A stretch of DNA of 64,000 nucleotides from Garcia nutans. Lineage: Eukaryota > Streptophyta > Magnoliopsida > Malpighiales > Euphorbiaceae. Within the stretch, counting starts at the first letter, position 1; each line of letters starts with the position of its first letter. A program made the translations under genes and the position numbers. Positions 54,292-64,000 of this stretch are shown here, piece by piece. Below the pieces are notes generated by a model. It ran no database searches. It saw only the letters and a list, made by a program, of their open reading frames with translations, and was not told the origin of the DNA. The DNA is taken from contig CANTUV010000015.1 in the NCBI GenBank assembly GCA_947685225.1, positions 8,494,001-8,558,000 of the forward strand. Direction: 5' to 3'.

Positions 54292-56261
54292 ATGAGTAGT
54301 GGGAGAAACCAGAACTTGCAAGATGGGGAGGAAAATGTCCAAGAAGGTTCTAGCAATTTTGAGACATATATGCAGCAAAGTAATGAAAGGATGAATGAGA
54401 TGGCAAGAATGATGGCTACTCTACAAGAGAGCATGAATCTAATGATGAGAGAAAGAGAGCAGCAACCAGCAGCTCAAGTGAGGTTACCACAAAGGGTTCT
54501 ACTAAGAATCGGTGAAGGAGATCGTAGAGCACCTAGAGGTAATGAAGAGGTTGGTGAAAATAACCCAGCAAATGACAATGACCTTACTTCCATAAAGATG
54601 AAGGTACCTTCCTTTGAAGGGAGAAACAATGCTGAAGAGTACATTGAATGGAAGAGAAAGGTGGAGCAGATTTTTGAATGCCATAATTATTCAGAAGAGA
54701 AGAAGTCCCACATTGCAGCCGTGGAATTTAAGGGATATGCTACATTCTGGTGGGATCAACTCAAATCTAATAGGAGAGGAAAGGGATTGAGACCCGTACC
54801 TGATTGGGAGACTTTGAAAGACTTAATGAGAACAAGGTTTGTCCCTTCTCATTACTATAGGGATTTGTATAATAGGTTGGCAAGGCTGATCCAAGGTGGT
54901 AAGAGTGTTGAAGAATACCACAAGGAGATGGAGATGATCATGGCAAGAGCTGATATTGAAGAGGATGAGCAGAGGTTGATGTCTAGATTCTTTGGGGGTC
55001 TAAATTCAAACATAGCAAATGAGCTGGAAATGTATGATTACAATTCCATGGGAGAATTGGTTGAAAAGGCCATGAAGATAGAAAGGAGACTAAAGAGCAA
55101 GAATTACACCAAGTCTGGTTCTAGCAAATTTCAGAATATGGGTGGAAGTAGTTCGACCTACAGAGGACCTCAAAACACTAGTAGCAATTCATCCTCAAGA
55201 AGTGGAGATTTCAAGAATTCCTTCCAAAGGAACAATCCTCCACCTACAAGTGGAAAAGGGATGAATGGTGGTCCAAATAGGCAGCAATCAAGTATTTCTA
55301 ATACTACTCCTAGTAGAGATATTAAATGTTTCAAATGTTTAGGGAATGGGCATATTGCTTCTGAATGTCCAAATAGGAGAGTTATGATTGCTACTAATGA
55401 TGGGGGTATAATTTCTGATTCTGATCATAGTGATGTTGATAATGATGTGAATGACATGTATGATGATGATGATGAGTGTAGTGAGCAAGTTGAAAATGTG
55501 TTGATGGCTGAACATGGTGAAATGTTAGTTGCTAGGCGTGCTTTGAATATGCAGGTGTTGTGGAACAATGAGCACACCACAAGGACGAGCAAGGCCTAGA
55601 ACGTGAGGACCAAGTTGAGGAGATCATCAATCCAATTATTCTGCCACAAGGTCCTATAACTAAATCGCGAGCCAAACAGATTCAGCAAGCACTAATTTGC
55701 CATTTGCAAGATTTGGTGAATTTGGCTAACTATGGTTTGCAAGGAATTACAAGCTTGGAGAAAAGACCAAAGGAAGTCAATTACAACTTGCTACAAGTTG
55801 TAATTCACGAATGAGGCTTGTAATTAATATGTATTAAGGCCCACTAGTTATGCTCATTTAAAAAGTAAGGGCCCTGTTTGTTTGGTATTAAATTAGGACT
55901 TTGATTACTTTATTATTTCTTAAAATTTGATTAGAAAGCCAAACGCTACTTAATAACCCTAATTAGGGTTTAGCTATTTATATCTCATTTAGGGTTGTAA
56001 GCCATCTTAGTTTTGAAGTTTTGAACAAATTAATTAACCTAAAGCCGAATTGCTTTTATCTTTGTGTTCTTGCTTGAATACATGCTTCAGAAACATTCAA
56101 GTAGTTTGATCAACTTTCTTGTGGAGTGTTTCGAATCTAGGATTTAGGAACTGACTTGTTTCGAAATCTTGGATCTTTGATCAATTCAAGGTAATCTGAA
56201 ATCTAACCTAATCCTTGGGGGTTGTACCGAATTCGACTAGGGGTTTTCAAGTTAATGCTAT

Positions 56262-56607
56262 TGATACGAACAAGGACCCTAACTCCACCACAAAAGCTAG
56301 CTCAAGAGTGGAGGTTTAGCCCATGCTTATATAGTAGCCAGGATCTCCTTACACGGCCGATGTGGGATCACATCATCCTCCCCTTCTTTAGACTGCACGT
56401 CCTCGGCTCGTGCCAACTCAATCGTTTACCCGCAGTCCACACACGAGTCGCTTGTGCCAACTCACTCGTTAACCCGCACCCGAGCCAAGGAACGAAGGGA
56501 CAAGGACCACACCGGTGTGTGCAAGGTTGGCTCTGATACCAACTGATACGAACAAGGACCCTAACTCCACCACAAAAGCTAGCTCAAGAGTGGAGGTTTA
56601 GCCCATG
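56262..56607 (-). repeat. Inverted TRIM unit
   Basis: Reverse-complement TRIM: a full 114-bp LTR, an interior of 168 bp with one base lost (GGCTCG against GTGCTCG), and the first 64 bp of a second LTR. It then runs straight into the direct array. With the direct units it makes an inverted repeat of about 346 bp. Confidence 0.92.
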
Positions 56608-57571
56608 ATGATGTGATCCCACATCGGCCGTGTAAGGAGATCCTGGCTACTATATAAGCATGGGCTAAACCTCCACTCTTGAGCTAGCTTTTGTGGTGGA
56701 GTTAGGGTCCTTGTTCGTATCAGTTGGTATCAGAGCCAACCTTGCACGCACCGGTGTGGTCCTTGTCCCTTCGTTCCTTGGCTCGGGTGCGGGTTAACGA
56801 GTGAGTTGGCACAAGCGACTCGTGTGTGGACTGCGGGTAAACGATTGAGTTGGCACGAGCACGAGGACGTGCAGTCTAAAGAAGGGGAGGATGATGTGAT
56901 CCCACATCGGCCGTGTAAGGAGATCCTGGCTACTATATAAGCATGGGCTAAACCTCCACTCTTGAGCTAGCTTTTGTGGTGGAGTTAGGGTCCTTGTTCG
57001 TATCAGTTGGTATCAGAGCCAACCTTGCACGCACTGGTGTGGTCCTTGTCCCTTCGTTCCTTGGCTCGGGTGCGGGTTAACGAGTGAGTTGGCACAAGCG
57101 ACTCGTGTGTGGACTGCGGGTAAACGATTGAGTTGGCACGAGCACGAGGACGTGCAGTCTAAAGAAGGGGAGGATGATGTGATCCCACATCGGCCGTGTA
57201 AGGAGATCCTGGCTACTATATAAGCATGGGCTAAACCTCCACTCTTGAGCTAGCTTTTGTGGTGGAGTTAGGGTCCTTGTTCGTATCAGTTGGTATCAGA
57301 GCCAACCTTGCACGCACCGGTGTGGTCCTTGTCCCTTCGTTCCTTGGCTCGGGTGCGGGTTAACGAGTGAGTTTGCACAAGCGACTCGTGTGTGGACTGC
57401 GGGTAAACGATTGAGTTGGCACGAGCACGAGGACGTGCAGTCTAAAGAAGGGGAGGATGATGTGATCCCACATCGGCCGTGTAAGGAGATCCTGGCTACT
57501 ATATAAGCATGGGCTAAACCTCCACTCTTGAGCTAGCTTTTGTGGTGGAGTTAGGGTCCTTGTTCGTATCA
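56262..57571 (+). mobile_element. TRIM multimer: one inverted and three tandem direct units
   Basis: A 1310-bp insertion in the R solo LTR with a perfect single duplication GCTAT (56257-56261 and 57572-57576). The TRIM LTR is 114 bp (TGATGTGATCCCACATCGG...TTCGTATCA). Direct LTRs lie at 56609-56722, 56892-57005, 57175-57288 and 57458-57571, separated by three interiors of about 169 bp. Each interior starts with PBS TTGGTATCAGAGCC and ends with AAAGAAGGGGAGGA. To the left, an inverted unit has LTR 56262-56375, interior 56376-56543 and a partial LTR 56544-56607. No coding capacity; the interior has a 29-bp repeated motif (CGGGTTAACGAGTGAG / CGGGTAAACGATTGAG). The LTR contains CTATATAAGC as a TATA box. 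Direct units are almost identical, so amplification is recent. Confidence 0.92.
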
Positions 57572-60500
57572 GCTATGGGGGTTCGAAATCAAGGGGTTCT
57601 CAGGCTTATTCTTGGAGGTTTCGTATCAGCAGGTGAAGGGAGAGGGTCTTGAGCAGCTAGATAACATATTTTATTCTAGATGTTTAGTTGATGGTAAGGT
57701 TTGTATGCTCATCATTGACAGCGGTAGTTGTACTAATGCCACAAGTGAGACATGGTGGAGAAGTTGAAATTGACTTGTTTAAAACATCCCAATCCATATA
57801 GACTACAATGGTTTAATGATAGTGGAGAGGTGAAGGTTACTAAACAAGTGAGAATACCATTCTCTATAGGCTGGTATAAAGATGAAGTGTTGTGTGATGT
57901 AGTTCCTATGCAAGCAGGCCATATGTTATTGGGAAGACCTTGGCAATTTGATAGGAAAGCACAGCATGATGGGCATTCAAATAGGTACACGTTTACCTAT
58001 GAGGGAAAGCTGGTTACTCTTGTTCCATTATCACCATTGGAGGTTTATGAAGATCATCGAAAGATGCTTGAGAAAGCAAAGCAAGATTCGGCCAAAGTAG
58101 TGGTTGGGGCTGTTTCTTCCAAAAATAAGGGGAGTGTGAGAGAACATGATAAGGTGAGTGAAAGTGAGAAGAAAATGGGAAAAGAGGCCAGAAAAGAAAC
58201 TAATCAAATTAATGGTCCATTGGTGAGAGAAAACAAGAAAGAAGGGAAGGCAAAACAAACTTTTTATGCAAGAGCGAGAGAATTAAATGTTGGGCAGCCT
58301 GTGTTACTCATTAGATACAAGGAAACTTTGTTTGCTAACATTGATGTTTCACTTGAACATTTGCCTTCTAGTTTTGTGTCTTTATTGCAGGATTTCCAAG
58401 ATGTGTTTCCGGAGGAGTTGCCTAGTGGTTTGCCACCATTAAGAGGAATCGAACATCAAATTGACTTCATACCTGGTTCTACCATTCCAAATAGACCAGC
58501 ATATCGAAGTAATCCGATGGAGACCAAGGAGATGCAGAGACAAGTGGAAGAGTTGTTGGAGAAAGGGTTGATTCGAGAGAGTTTAAGTCCGTGTGCCGTT
58601 CCTGTTTTTTTGGTTCCAAAGAAAGATGGCACGTGGAGAATGTGTGTTGATTGTAGGGCTGTAAATAAGATCACCGTGAAGTGCATCCTATACCGCGTCT
58701 TGATGACATGTTGGACAAATTACATGGTGCAAGGTATTTTACTAAAATTGATCTTATGAGTGGATATCATCAAATTCGTATGAAACCTGGGGATGAATGG
58801 AAAACAGCTTTTAAAACAAAATATGGGTTGTATGAGTGGTTGGTAATGCCTTTTGGGTTGTCTAATGCACCTAGTACTTTTATGAGGTTGATGAACCATG
58901 TTTTAAGGGCTTATTTGGGCAGATTTGTAGTTGTTTATTTTGATGATATTTTGATCTATAGTAAGACTGAGGAAGAGCATATAAAACATGTTAGGTTGGT
59001 TTTAGAAGCTTTGAGAAAAGAGAACTTATATGCAAAGCTTAAGAAGTGCACATTTTGCATGGATAGGCTTGTTTTTCTTGGTTTTGTTGTTAGTGCGCAG
59101 GGATTGGAAGTTAATGAAGAGAAAGTGAAAGCTATAAGGGAATGGCCTGTTCCTAAGAGTGTGACGGAAGTGAGGAGCTTCCATGGGCTAGCGAGTTTTT
59201 ATAGGAGATTCGTGAAGGATTTTTCTACCATCGCCGCACCACTCACAAGTATTATCAAGAAGGAAGTTGGATTTCAATGGGGTGAACAGCAACAACGATC
59301 ATTTGAAAGTTTGAAAGAAAAACTCACTACTGCGCCTGTTTTAGCTTTACCTAACTTTGATTCTATTTTTGAGATTGAATGTGATGCTTCAGGTATAGGT
59401 ATTGGGGCTGTTTTGATGCAAGAAAAGAAGCCAATAGCATATTTTAGTGAGAAGCTCAATGGTGCGCAACTGAATTATTCTACCTATGACAAGGAGTTGC
59501 ATGCTTTGGTAAGGGCATTGAATGTGTGGGAGCATTATTTGCTGCCAAAGGAGTTCATTATTCACACTGACCATGAATCCCTCAAGCATTTGAAGGGCCA
59601 AGGTAAGTTGAACAAAAGACATGGTAAGTGGATTGAACAAATTGAGAAATTTCCTTATGTCATTAAGTATAAGCAAGGTAAGGATAATGTTGTTGCTGAT
59701 GCGTTGTCTAGGAGATATACATTGCTGTCTATTTTGAGTTCTAAATTGCTTGGTTTTGAGTATATTAAGGACTTATATATTGGTGATATTGATTTTGGCA
59801 ATGTTTATGTCGCATGTGAACAAGGAGCTTTTAATTCATTTTTTTAGGCAGGATGGTTATTTGTTTAAGGGAAGTAAACTATGTGTGCCTAGATGTTCCA
59901 TGCGTAATTTGCTTGTTTTGGAATCTCATTGTGGTGGTTTGATGGGGCATTTTGGTGTGTCTAAGACTTATGATATTCTGTTTGAGCATTTTTATTGGCC
60001 GTCTATGCGTAAAGATGTTGGGAGATTATGTTCTGCTTGTATTGCATGTAGACAGGCGAAATCTAAGTCTATGCCTCATGGTCTTTATATGCCATTACCT
60101 GTACCTAGTTCACCTTGGGTTGATATTAGTATGGATTTTGTGCTTGGTTTGCCTAGGACTAGGAAAGGTAGAGATAGCATTTTTGTGGTTGTTGATAGGT
60201 TTAGTAAGATGGCACATTTTATTCCATGTCACAAAGCTGATGATGCCAAAGTTGTGGCTGATTTGTTCTTTAGAGATGTTGTTCGTTTACATGGGGTGCC
60301 TCGGACAATTGTTTCTGATAGAGATACTAAGTTTTTGTCCCATTTTTGGAGTGTGTTATGGAGTAGATTAGGAACTGAGCTTTTGTTTTCTACTACTTGT
60401 CATCCACAAACAGATGGGCAAACTGAAGTAGTGAATCGTACACTTGGTACGTTGTTGAGAGCTTTAGTGGGGAAGAATTTGGTCACTTGGAAAGATTGTT

Positions 60501-60993
60501 TACCTTTCATTGAATTTGCTTATAATCGTTCAATTCATTCTTCTACAGGTTATTCACCATTTGAGATTGTTTATGGTTTTAATCCACTAACTGTACTTGA
60601 TCTTGTTCCTTTGCCTTTACATGAGCTTGCTAGTTTGGATGGTGAGAAGAAGGCTGATTTGGTAAAGTCTTTGCATAAAAAGGTTCGAGCAAATATAGAG
60701 AAAAAGAACAAGTCATATGCTGATAGGGCAAATAAGGGACGAAAGAAAATGGCATTTGCTCCTGGCGATTGGGTTTGGGTACACTTCCGAAAGGAGAGGT
60801 TTCCAAATCAAAGGAAGAGTAAGCTTGATGCACGTGGTGATGGTCCATTCCAAGTATTGGAGAAAATCAATGACAATGCATACAAGATCGACTTGCCTGG
60901 TGACTATGGTGTTAGTGCTACTTTTAATGTGGCTGATTTATCTCCTTATGATGATGCAGATTTGAGAACAAATCTTTTTAAAGAAGGGGAGAA

Positions 60994-61905
60994 TGATGTA
61001 AACCAGCATGGCAAGGATCCTTTGGTGCTACAACAAGGACCATTGACAAGGAATAAAGCAAGGAAGTATGGCGTCACTCTTGGATTGCATGTTCAAGACT
61101 TTGTTACAAGGGAGGTGACTGAATTAGCAATAAACAAGTGCAGTATGGAGCTAGAAGACCAACAAAGGCTGATTGTGATGCTGAATGTTTATATGGAAGA
61201 TAAGGCTTTAAAAATGGGCTAGAGGAGCAAGAAAGGAGTAAGGAAGGCAGCCCACATGCAAGCACATGGGCCTTGGACGAAATTAGGTTTTTGGGACCAC
61301 TTTTGTCACATGGGCAGCCTATTCTTTCATGCACATGGGCTGTGTTCACACCCATGCACATGGGATGTGGTTCCCTTCTTTCCTTAGTTGGTTAGGATGA
61401 TATTTTCCTTATTTGACAAGGATCCTTCTTTCCTTAGTTGGTTAGGATGATATTTTCCTTATTTGACAAGGATCCTTCTTTCCTTAGTTGGTTAGGATGA
61501 TATTTTCCTTATTTGACAAGGATTTTGACTTTGTAATTTTCCTTTTATCACTAGGGTTAGGATAGTTACGAATTTTAATTTGTTTTTCTATAAATAGGGC
61601 CTTATTTTGTTGTAAGAGGAACTTTTGACAAAATTATATTCAGATTGCTTTTTATGCAAATTTCGGCCATCTTTGAGAGAGTGAGAGATTTTGCTTCTAT
61701 CATTGATTGCATCATGAATCAGACTAACTTATCAATTTCGATTGTGGCGTTCTTTTGATCCGTCCTTCCAAATCCTTCCGTCATTAGTGTTCTTGCTTCG
61801 CTAAGCATTGGGTGCTATAGAGGGTGGTTTATCCTTGTTCTTGGATTCCTATATCGAAGCGTGAGTTGGGGTTTGAGGCCTTCATTGCCATAGGGTTCCG
61901 CGTCA
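60994..61905 (+). repeat. 3' LTR of A-full
   Basis: 912 bp, equal in length to the 5' LTR, with few differences. The first 229 bases are also coding (end of pol, stop at 61222). It ends GGTTCCGCGTCA. Confidence 0.93.
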
Positions 61906-62407
61906 ATGTGGTTTAGTGCTAGTGTGTCTAGAGACATGTGAACCAACACCAAAATGCATGTAGAATCTGCCCATCAATGTTGTCAGAATTATGGGCAGTA
62001 ATTTAGAATATATTATTGATATGGATGAATAATTAATGCTATTGTGACTAGATACATGTTAACCTAGACTTTTAAGCAATTAGTTCTTCTTTTGTAGCTA
62101 TATAGGGAGGGGAAAAAGAACTGAAGAGGCCTGATACGAATTTTCAGTTTATGTTGAATGTAATTGATGTGTTTTCAGGTTTGAGAGGTTTTCTTCTTAT
62201 TTTTGTTGCATGAAGAATTGGTTCTAGCTTATCAAGTCTAACTTGTGGCATTTAAATCAATTCATTTCTTCATCCCAATCACCCAAGTTCTCAATTACAG
62301 GTTAGTTGTGGGTTTGGTAGGGAGGATTTGTTTTGAGTTCTAAGATTCTATGCTAGATGTGTATGTGGGGTTCTATATGTAATATTTGATCCATGGGTTC
62401 CACATCA
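61906..62407 (+). repeat. 5'-truncated D LTR (Df)
   Basis: 502 bp from ATGTGGTTTAGTGC to TTCCACATCA, with the TATA-like box near 62098, followed by a mutated PBS (TGGTATTAGAGC, 62410). The start of this LTR is missing exactly at the A-full boundary. Confidence 0.85.
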
Positions 62408-62485
62408 TTTGGTATTAGAGCTTTGGCTTGAAGATAAATCTCTAGGTATCTTTTATGTTTTAATTATCCAAAAGAAAAAGAAAAA

Positions 62486-63387
62486 ATGGCTCATTGGTAA
62501 GAGAAAAAGAGAAAGGGAGAGAAAATAAAAGTGAGTGTTTCTATGCAAAAGAAAAAGTGTTAAGGAGTGCTTTTTGTGAGAAAAGAAGTTCTGTTGTACT
62601 TAGGTACAAAGATACTTTGATTTCTACATCTGACCTTGATAAACCTTTGCCTAATTGTGTTAGTTCTCTTTTACAGGAATTTGGAGATGTTTTTCTAGAA
62701 GATGTACCTAAAGGTTTGCCACCTTTAAGAGGGATTGAGCATCAAATTGACTTCATTCCAGGCTCAACAATTCCTAACCAACCAGCTTATAGAATTAATC
62801 CGGATGAAACCAAGGAGCTTCAAAGGCAAGTGGAGGAATTTCTACCCAAGGGACATGTGCATGAAAGTCTTAGTCCATGTGTTGTTCCGGTTTTACTAGT
62901 CCCAAAGAAGGATGGATCACGGAGAATGTGTGTGGACTCTCGAGCAATCAATAAAATCACGATGAAGTATAGACATCCAATTCCTAGACTTGATGATATG
63001 CTTGATGAGTTGAGTGGTTCTTGCATTTTTACTAAGATTGATTTGAAAAGTGGTTACCATCAAATTAGGATGAAGGAAGGGGATGAGTGGAAAATTGCAT
63101 TCAAAACAAAATATGGTCTTTATAAGTGGTTAGTTATGCCATTTGGTTTATCTAATGCACCTAGTACATTCATGAGATTAATGAACCATGTTTTGCTTGC
63201 TTATCTTGCTAAATTTTTTGTTGTGCATTTTGATGACATACTCATTTATAGCAAATCAGTAGAAGAGCAAGTAGAGCATATTAGGGCTGTTCTTGATGTT
63301 TTAAGAAAGGAAAAATTGTATGCCAACGTGAAAAGGTGCATGTTTTGTAGTGATAAAATCATATTCTTAGGTTTTATGGTTAGTGCA
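62486..63387 (+). pseudogene. D-family protease-RT linker and RT palm (Df)
   Basis: After only 78 bp of leader the sequence jumps to the linker before RT (about NGSLVREKE; a stop precedes ATG 62494), so gag and protease are deleted. The RT lead-in LPPLRGIEH (about 62718), VPKKDGSRRMCVD (about 62902-62940), KSGYHQIRM and the YFDD motif, here HFDD (FVVHFDDILIYS, about 63217-63252), are in one open frame. It ends at FMVSA, where it joins D LTR at a shared GCAC (63385-63388). RNase H and integrase are absent. A Tyr to His change in YxDD would impair RT. Confidence 0.88.
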
Positions 63388-63910
63388 CGAATTTGGAATA
63401 TAATATTGATGTGGTTAAGTGCTAGTGTGACTAGACACATGTGAACCAACACCAAACTGCATGTAGAATGTAACCATCAATGTTGTCAGAATTATGGGCA
63501 GTAATTTAGACTATATTATTGATGTAGATGAATAATTAATGCTATTGTGACTAGATACATGTAAACCTAGACTTTTAAGCCATTAGTTCTTCTTTTCCAA
63601 CTATATAGGGAAGGGGAAAAGAACTCAAGGGAGCTGCTATGAATTTTCAGTTTATGTTGAATGTAATTGATGTGTTTTCAAGTTTGAGAGGTTTTCTTCT
63701 TATTCTTGTTGCATGAAGAATTGGTTCTAACTTATCAAGTCTGACTTGTAACATTTACATCAATTTATTTCTTCATCCCAATCACCCAAGTTCTCAATTA
63801 CATGTTAGTTATGGGTTTGGTAGGGAGGATTTTTTTTGAGTTCTAAGATTCTATGCTAGATGTGTATGTGGGGTTCTAGATATAATATTTGATCCATGGG
63901 TTCCACATTA
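63385..63910 (+). repeat. 5'-truncated D 3' LTR (Df)
   Basis: Starts inside the LTR at GCACGAATTTGG, fused to RT, and ends TTCCACATTA at 63910 (CA changed to TA). The sequence after it is the same G fragment as after 48176. Confidence 0.85.
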
Positions 63911-64000
63911 GTAGTTAAGCAATATCGATTATTGAATCCATCATAAATCACACGTCGATCATATTGCCAAGGTCTCCCTAACAAAACATGACCAGCATAC
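63911..64000 (-). pseudogene. Protease fragment of G, second copy
   Basis: 90 bp matching 48177-48266 with three substitutions and one extra base. On the minus strand it is the gypsy protease end (HVLLGRPWQYDRR). It continues beyond the window. Confidence 0.85.

Larger units (their letters stand above)
55556..57628 (+). repeat. Solo R LTR in A-full gag-pol, carrying the TRIM multimer
   Basis: TGTTGTGGAAC...TTTCGTATCA with a perfect duplication GCAGG (55551-55555 and 57629-57633). Without the TRIM insert it is about 758 bp, matching the other long R LTRs. It splits the gag-pol frame between the zinc knuckle and protease. Confidence 0.93.
54292..61222 (+). pseudogene. A-full gag-pol, all domains, interrupted
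   Basis: gag starts at ATG 54292 (MSSGRNQ; an in-frame ATG at 54280 is less likely). Order: WWDQL (about 54750-54764), knuckle CFKCLGNGHIASEC (about 55327-55368), then a break at 55555 by the R solo LTR with TRIM. The frame resumes at 57634; protease IIDSGSCTN (about 57713-57739), RT LPPLRGIEH (about 58429), VVYFDDILIYS (about 58930-58962), RNase H (ECDASG, about 59377; HTDHESL, about 59564), integrase with an HHCC finger (about 59947-60053) and DDE residues in SMDFVLG, VSDRD and QTEVVNR (about 60127-60436), and the DGPFQVLEKINDNAYKI block. GPLTRNKARK lies in the LTR and the stop at 61222. Defects: 1-nt loss near 57745, 5-nt loss near 58682, extra T near 59846. This copy is dead, but its lineage could have mobilised A1 and A2. 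Confidence 0.92.
52405..61905 (+). mobile_element. Complete Ty3/gypsy element A-full, coding-complete relative of family A
   Basis: 9501 bp including a 2078-bp nested insertion (R solo LTR with TRIM). Two LTRs of exactly 912 bp (52405-53316 and 60994-61905), PBS TGGTATCAGAGCC at 53319, purine tract AAAGAAGGGGAGAA before 60994. All gag-pol domains are present. Flanks (GCTGA before, ATGTG after) do not match, so the right flank was probably rearranged. Confidence 0.92.

Noticed and set aside
56222..56536. 104-codon plus-strand ORF
   Set aside because: It runs from the R LTR into the inverted TRIM interior, crossing an insertion border; chance.
1..64000. A host protein-coding gene
   Set aside because: Every frame above about 100 codons that is not a shadow or a leader/LTR read-through traces to gag, pol, the RN ORF or pararetrovirus genes.

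Overview
This 64 kb window is intergenic, AT-rich plant DNA, almost certainly from a eudicot. It is built almost entirely of nested LTR retrotransposons. I found no host protein gene, tRNA gene, rRNA gene or CRISPR array. The long open frames belong to Ty3/gypsy gag-pol, to one unusual non-autonomous retrotransposon ORF, or to relics of an endogenous pararetrovirus (Caulimoviridae). Nearly all are broken by stops, frameshifts or insertions. Every primer-binding site I could see matches the 3' end of initiator tRNA-Met (TGGTATCAGAGC). The gypsy families have a CX2CX4HX4C gag, a DGGS protease, YFDD reverse transcriptase, DDE integrase and no visible chromodomain, and their pol frame runs on into the 3' LTR, where it encodes a G-P-I/L-T-R motif. 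That combination is typical of CRM-type chromoviruses, so a centromeric or pericentromeric location is plausible.

I name the families by letter. A: copies at 1-3643 and 15738-24197, both lacking the RT/RNase H/integrase core through the same deletion. A-full: the coding-complete relative at 52405-61905. R: autonomous body 30401-36327, short non-autonomous copies (RN) at 20725-23677 and 27118-30400, plus solo and partial LTRs. D: many damaged copies between 12255 and 63910. E, F, G and H: fragments. Two kinds of miniature element are also present: Cassandra-type elements with 5S rRNA-derived LTRs (9252-9914, 47395-48135, and a related LTR at 39418-39649) and a TRIM multimer (56262-57571).

Layout. 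1-3643 is the 3' part of A1. 3644-10759 holds two oppositely oriented pararetrovirus fragments separated by a truncated minus-strand gypsy element (H), with a Cassandra insertion at 9252. 10760-12254 is the 3' end of minus-strand element E. 12255-26224 is D DNA carrying A2, which itself carries RN1. 26225-36327 is a composite R element with RN2 inside it. 36328-39417 is a third D gag and the 5' end of an E element. 39418-42899 is element F, in which a 5S-type LTR abuts a gypsy leader, gag and protease. 42900-49412 contains an R remnant, a deleted D element and a rearranged G fragment. 49413-64000 is a deep stack: D LTR > D gag > A-full > R solo LTR > TRIM multimer, followed by another deleted D and a second copy of the D/G junction.

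How the parts relate. A-full and R encode all proteins needed for retrotransposition, although the copies here are dead. A, RN, Cassandra and TRIM keep only the cis signals (LTR, PBS, PPT, leader) with partial or no coding, and would have depended on such helpers. Target-site duplications support A2, RN1, Cassandra C1, the R solo LTRs at 41289 and 55556, and the TRIM multimer. Other boundaries lack them, which points to deletion and recombination after insertion.
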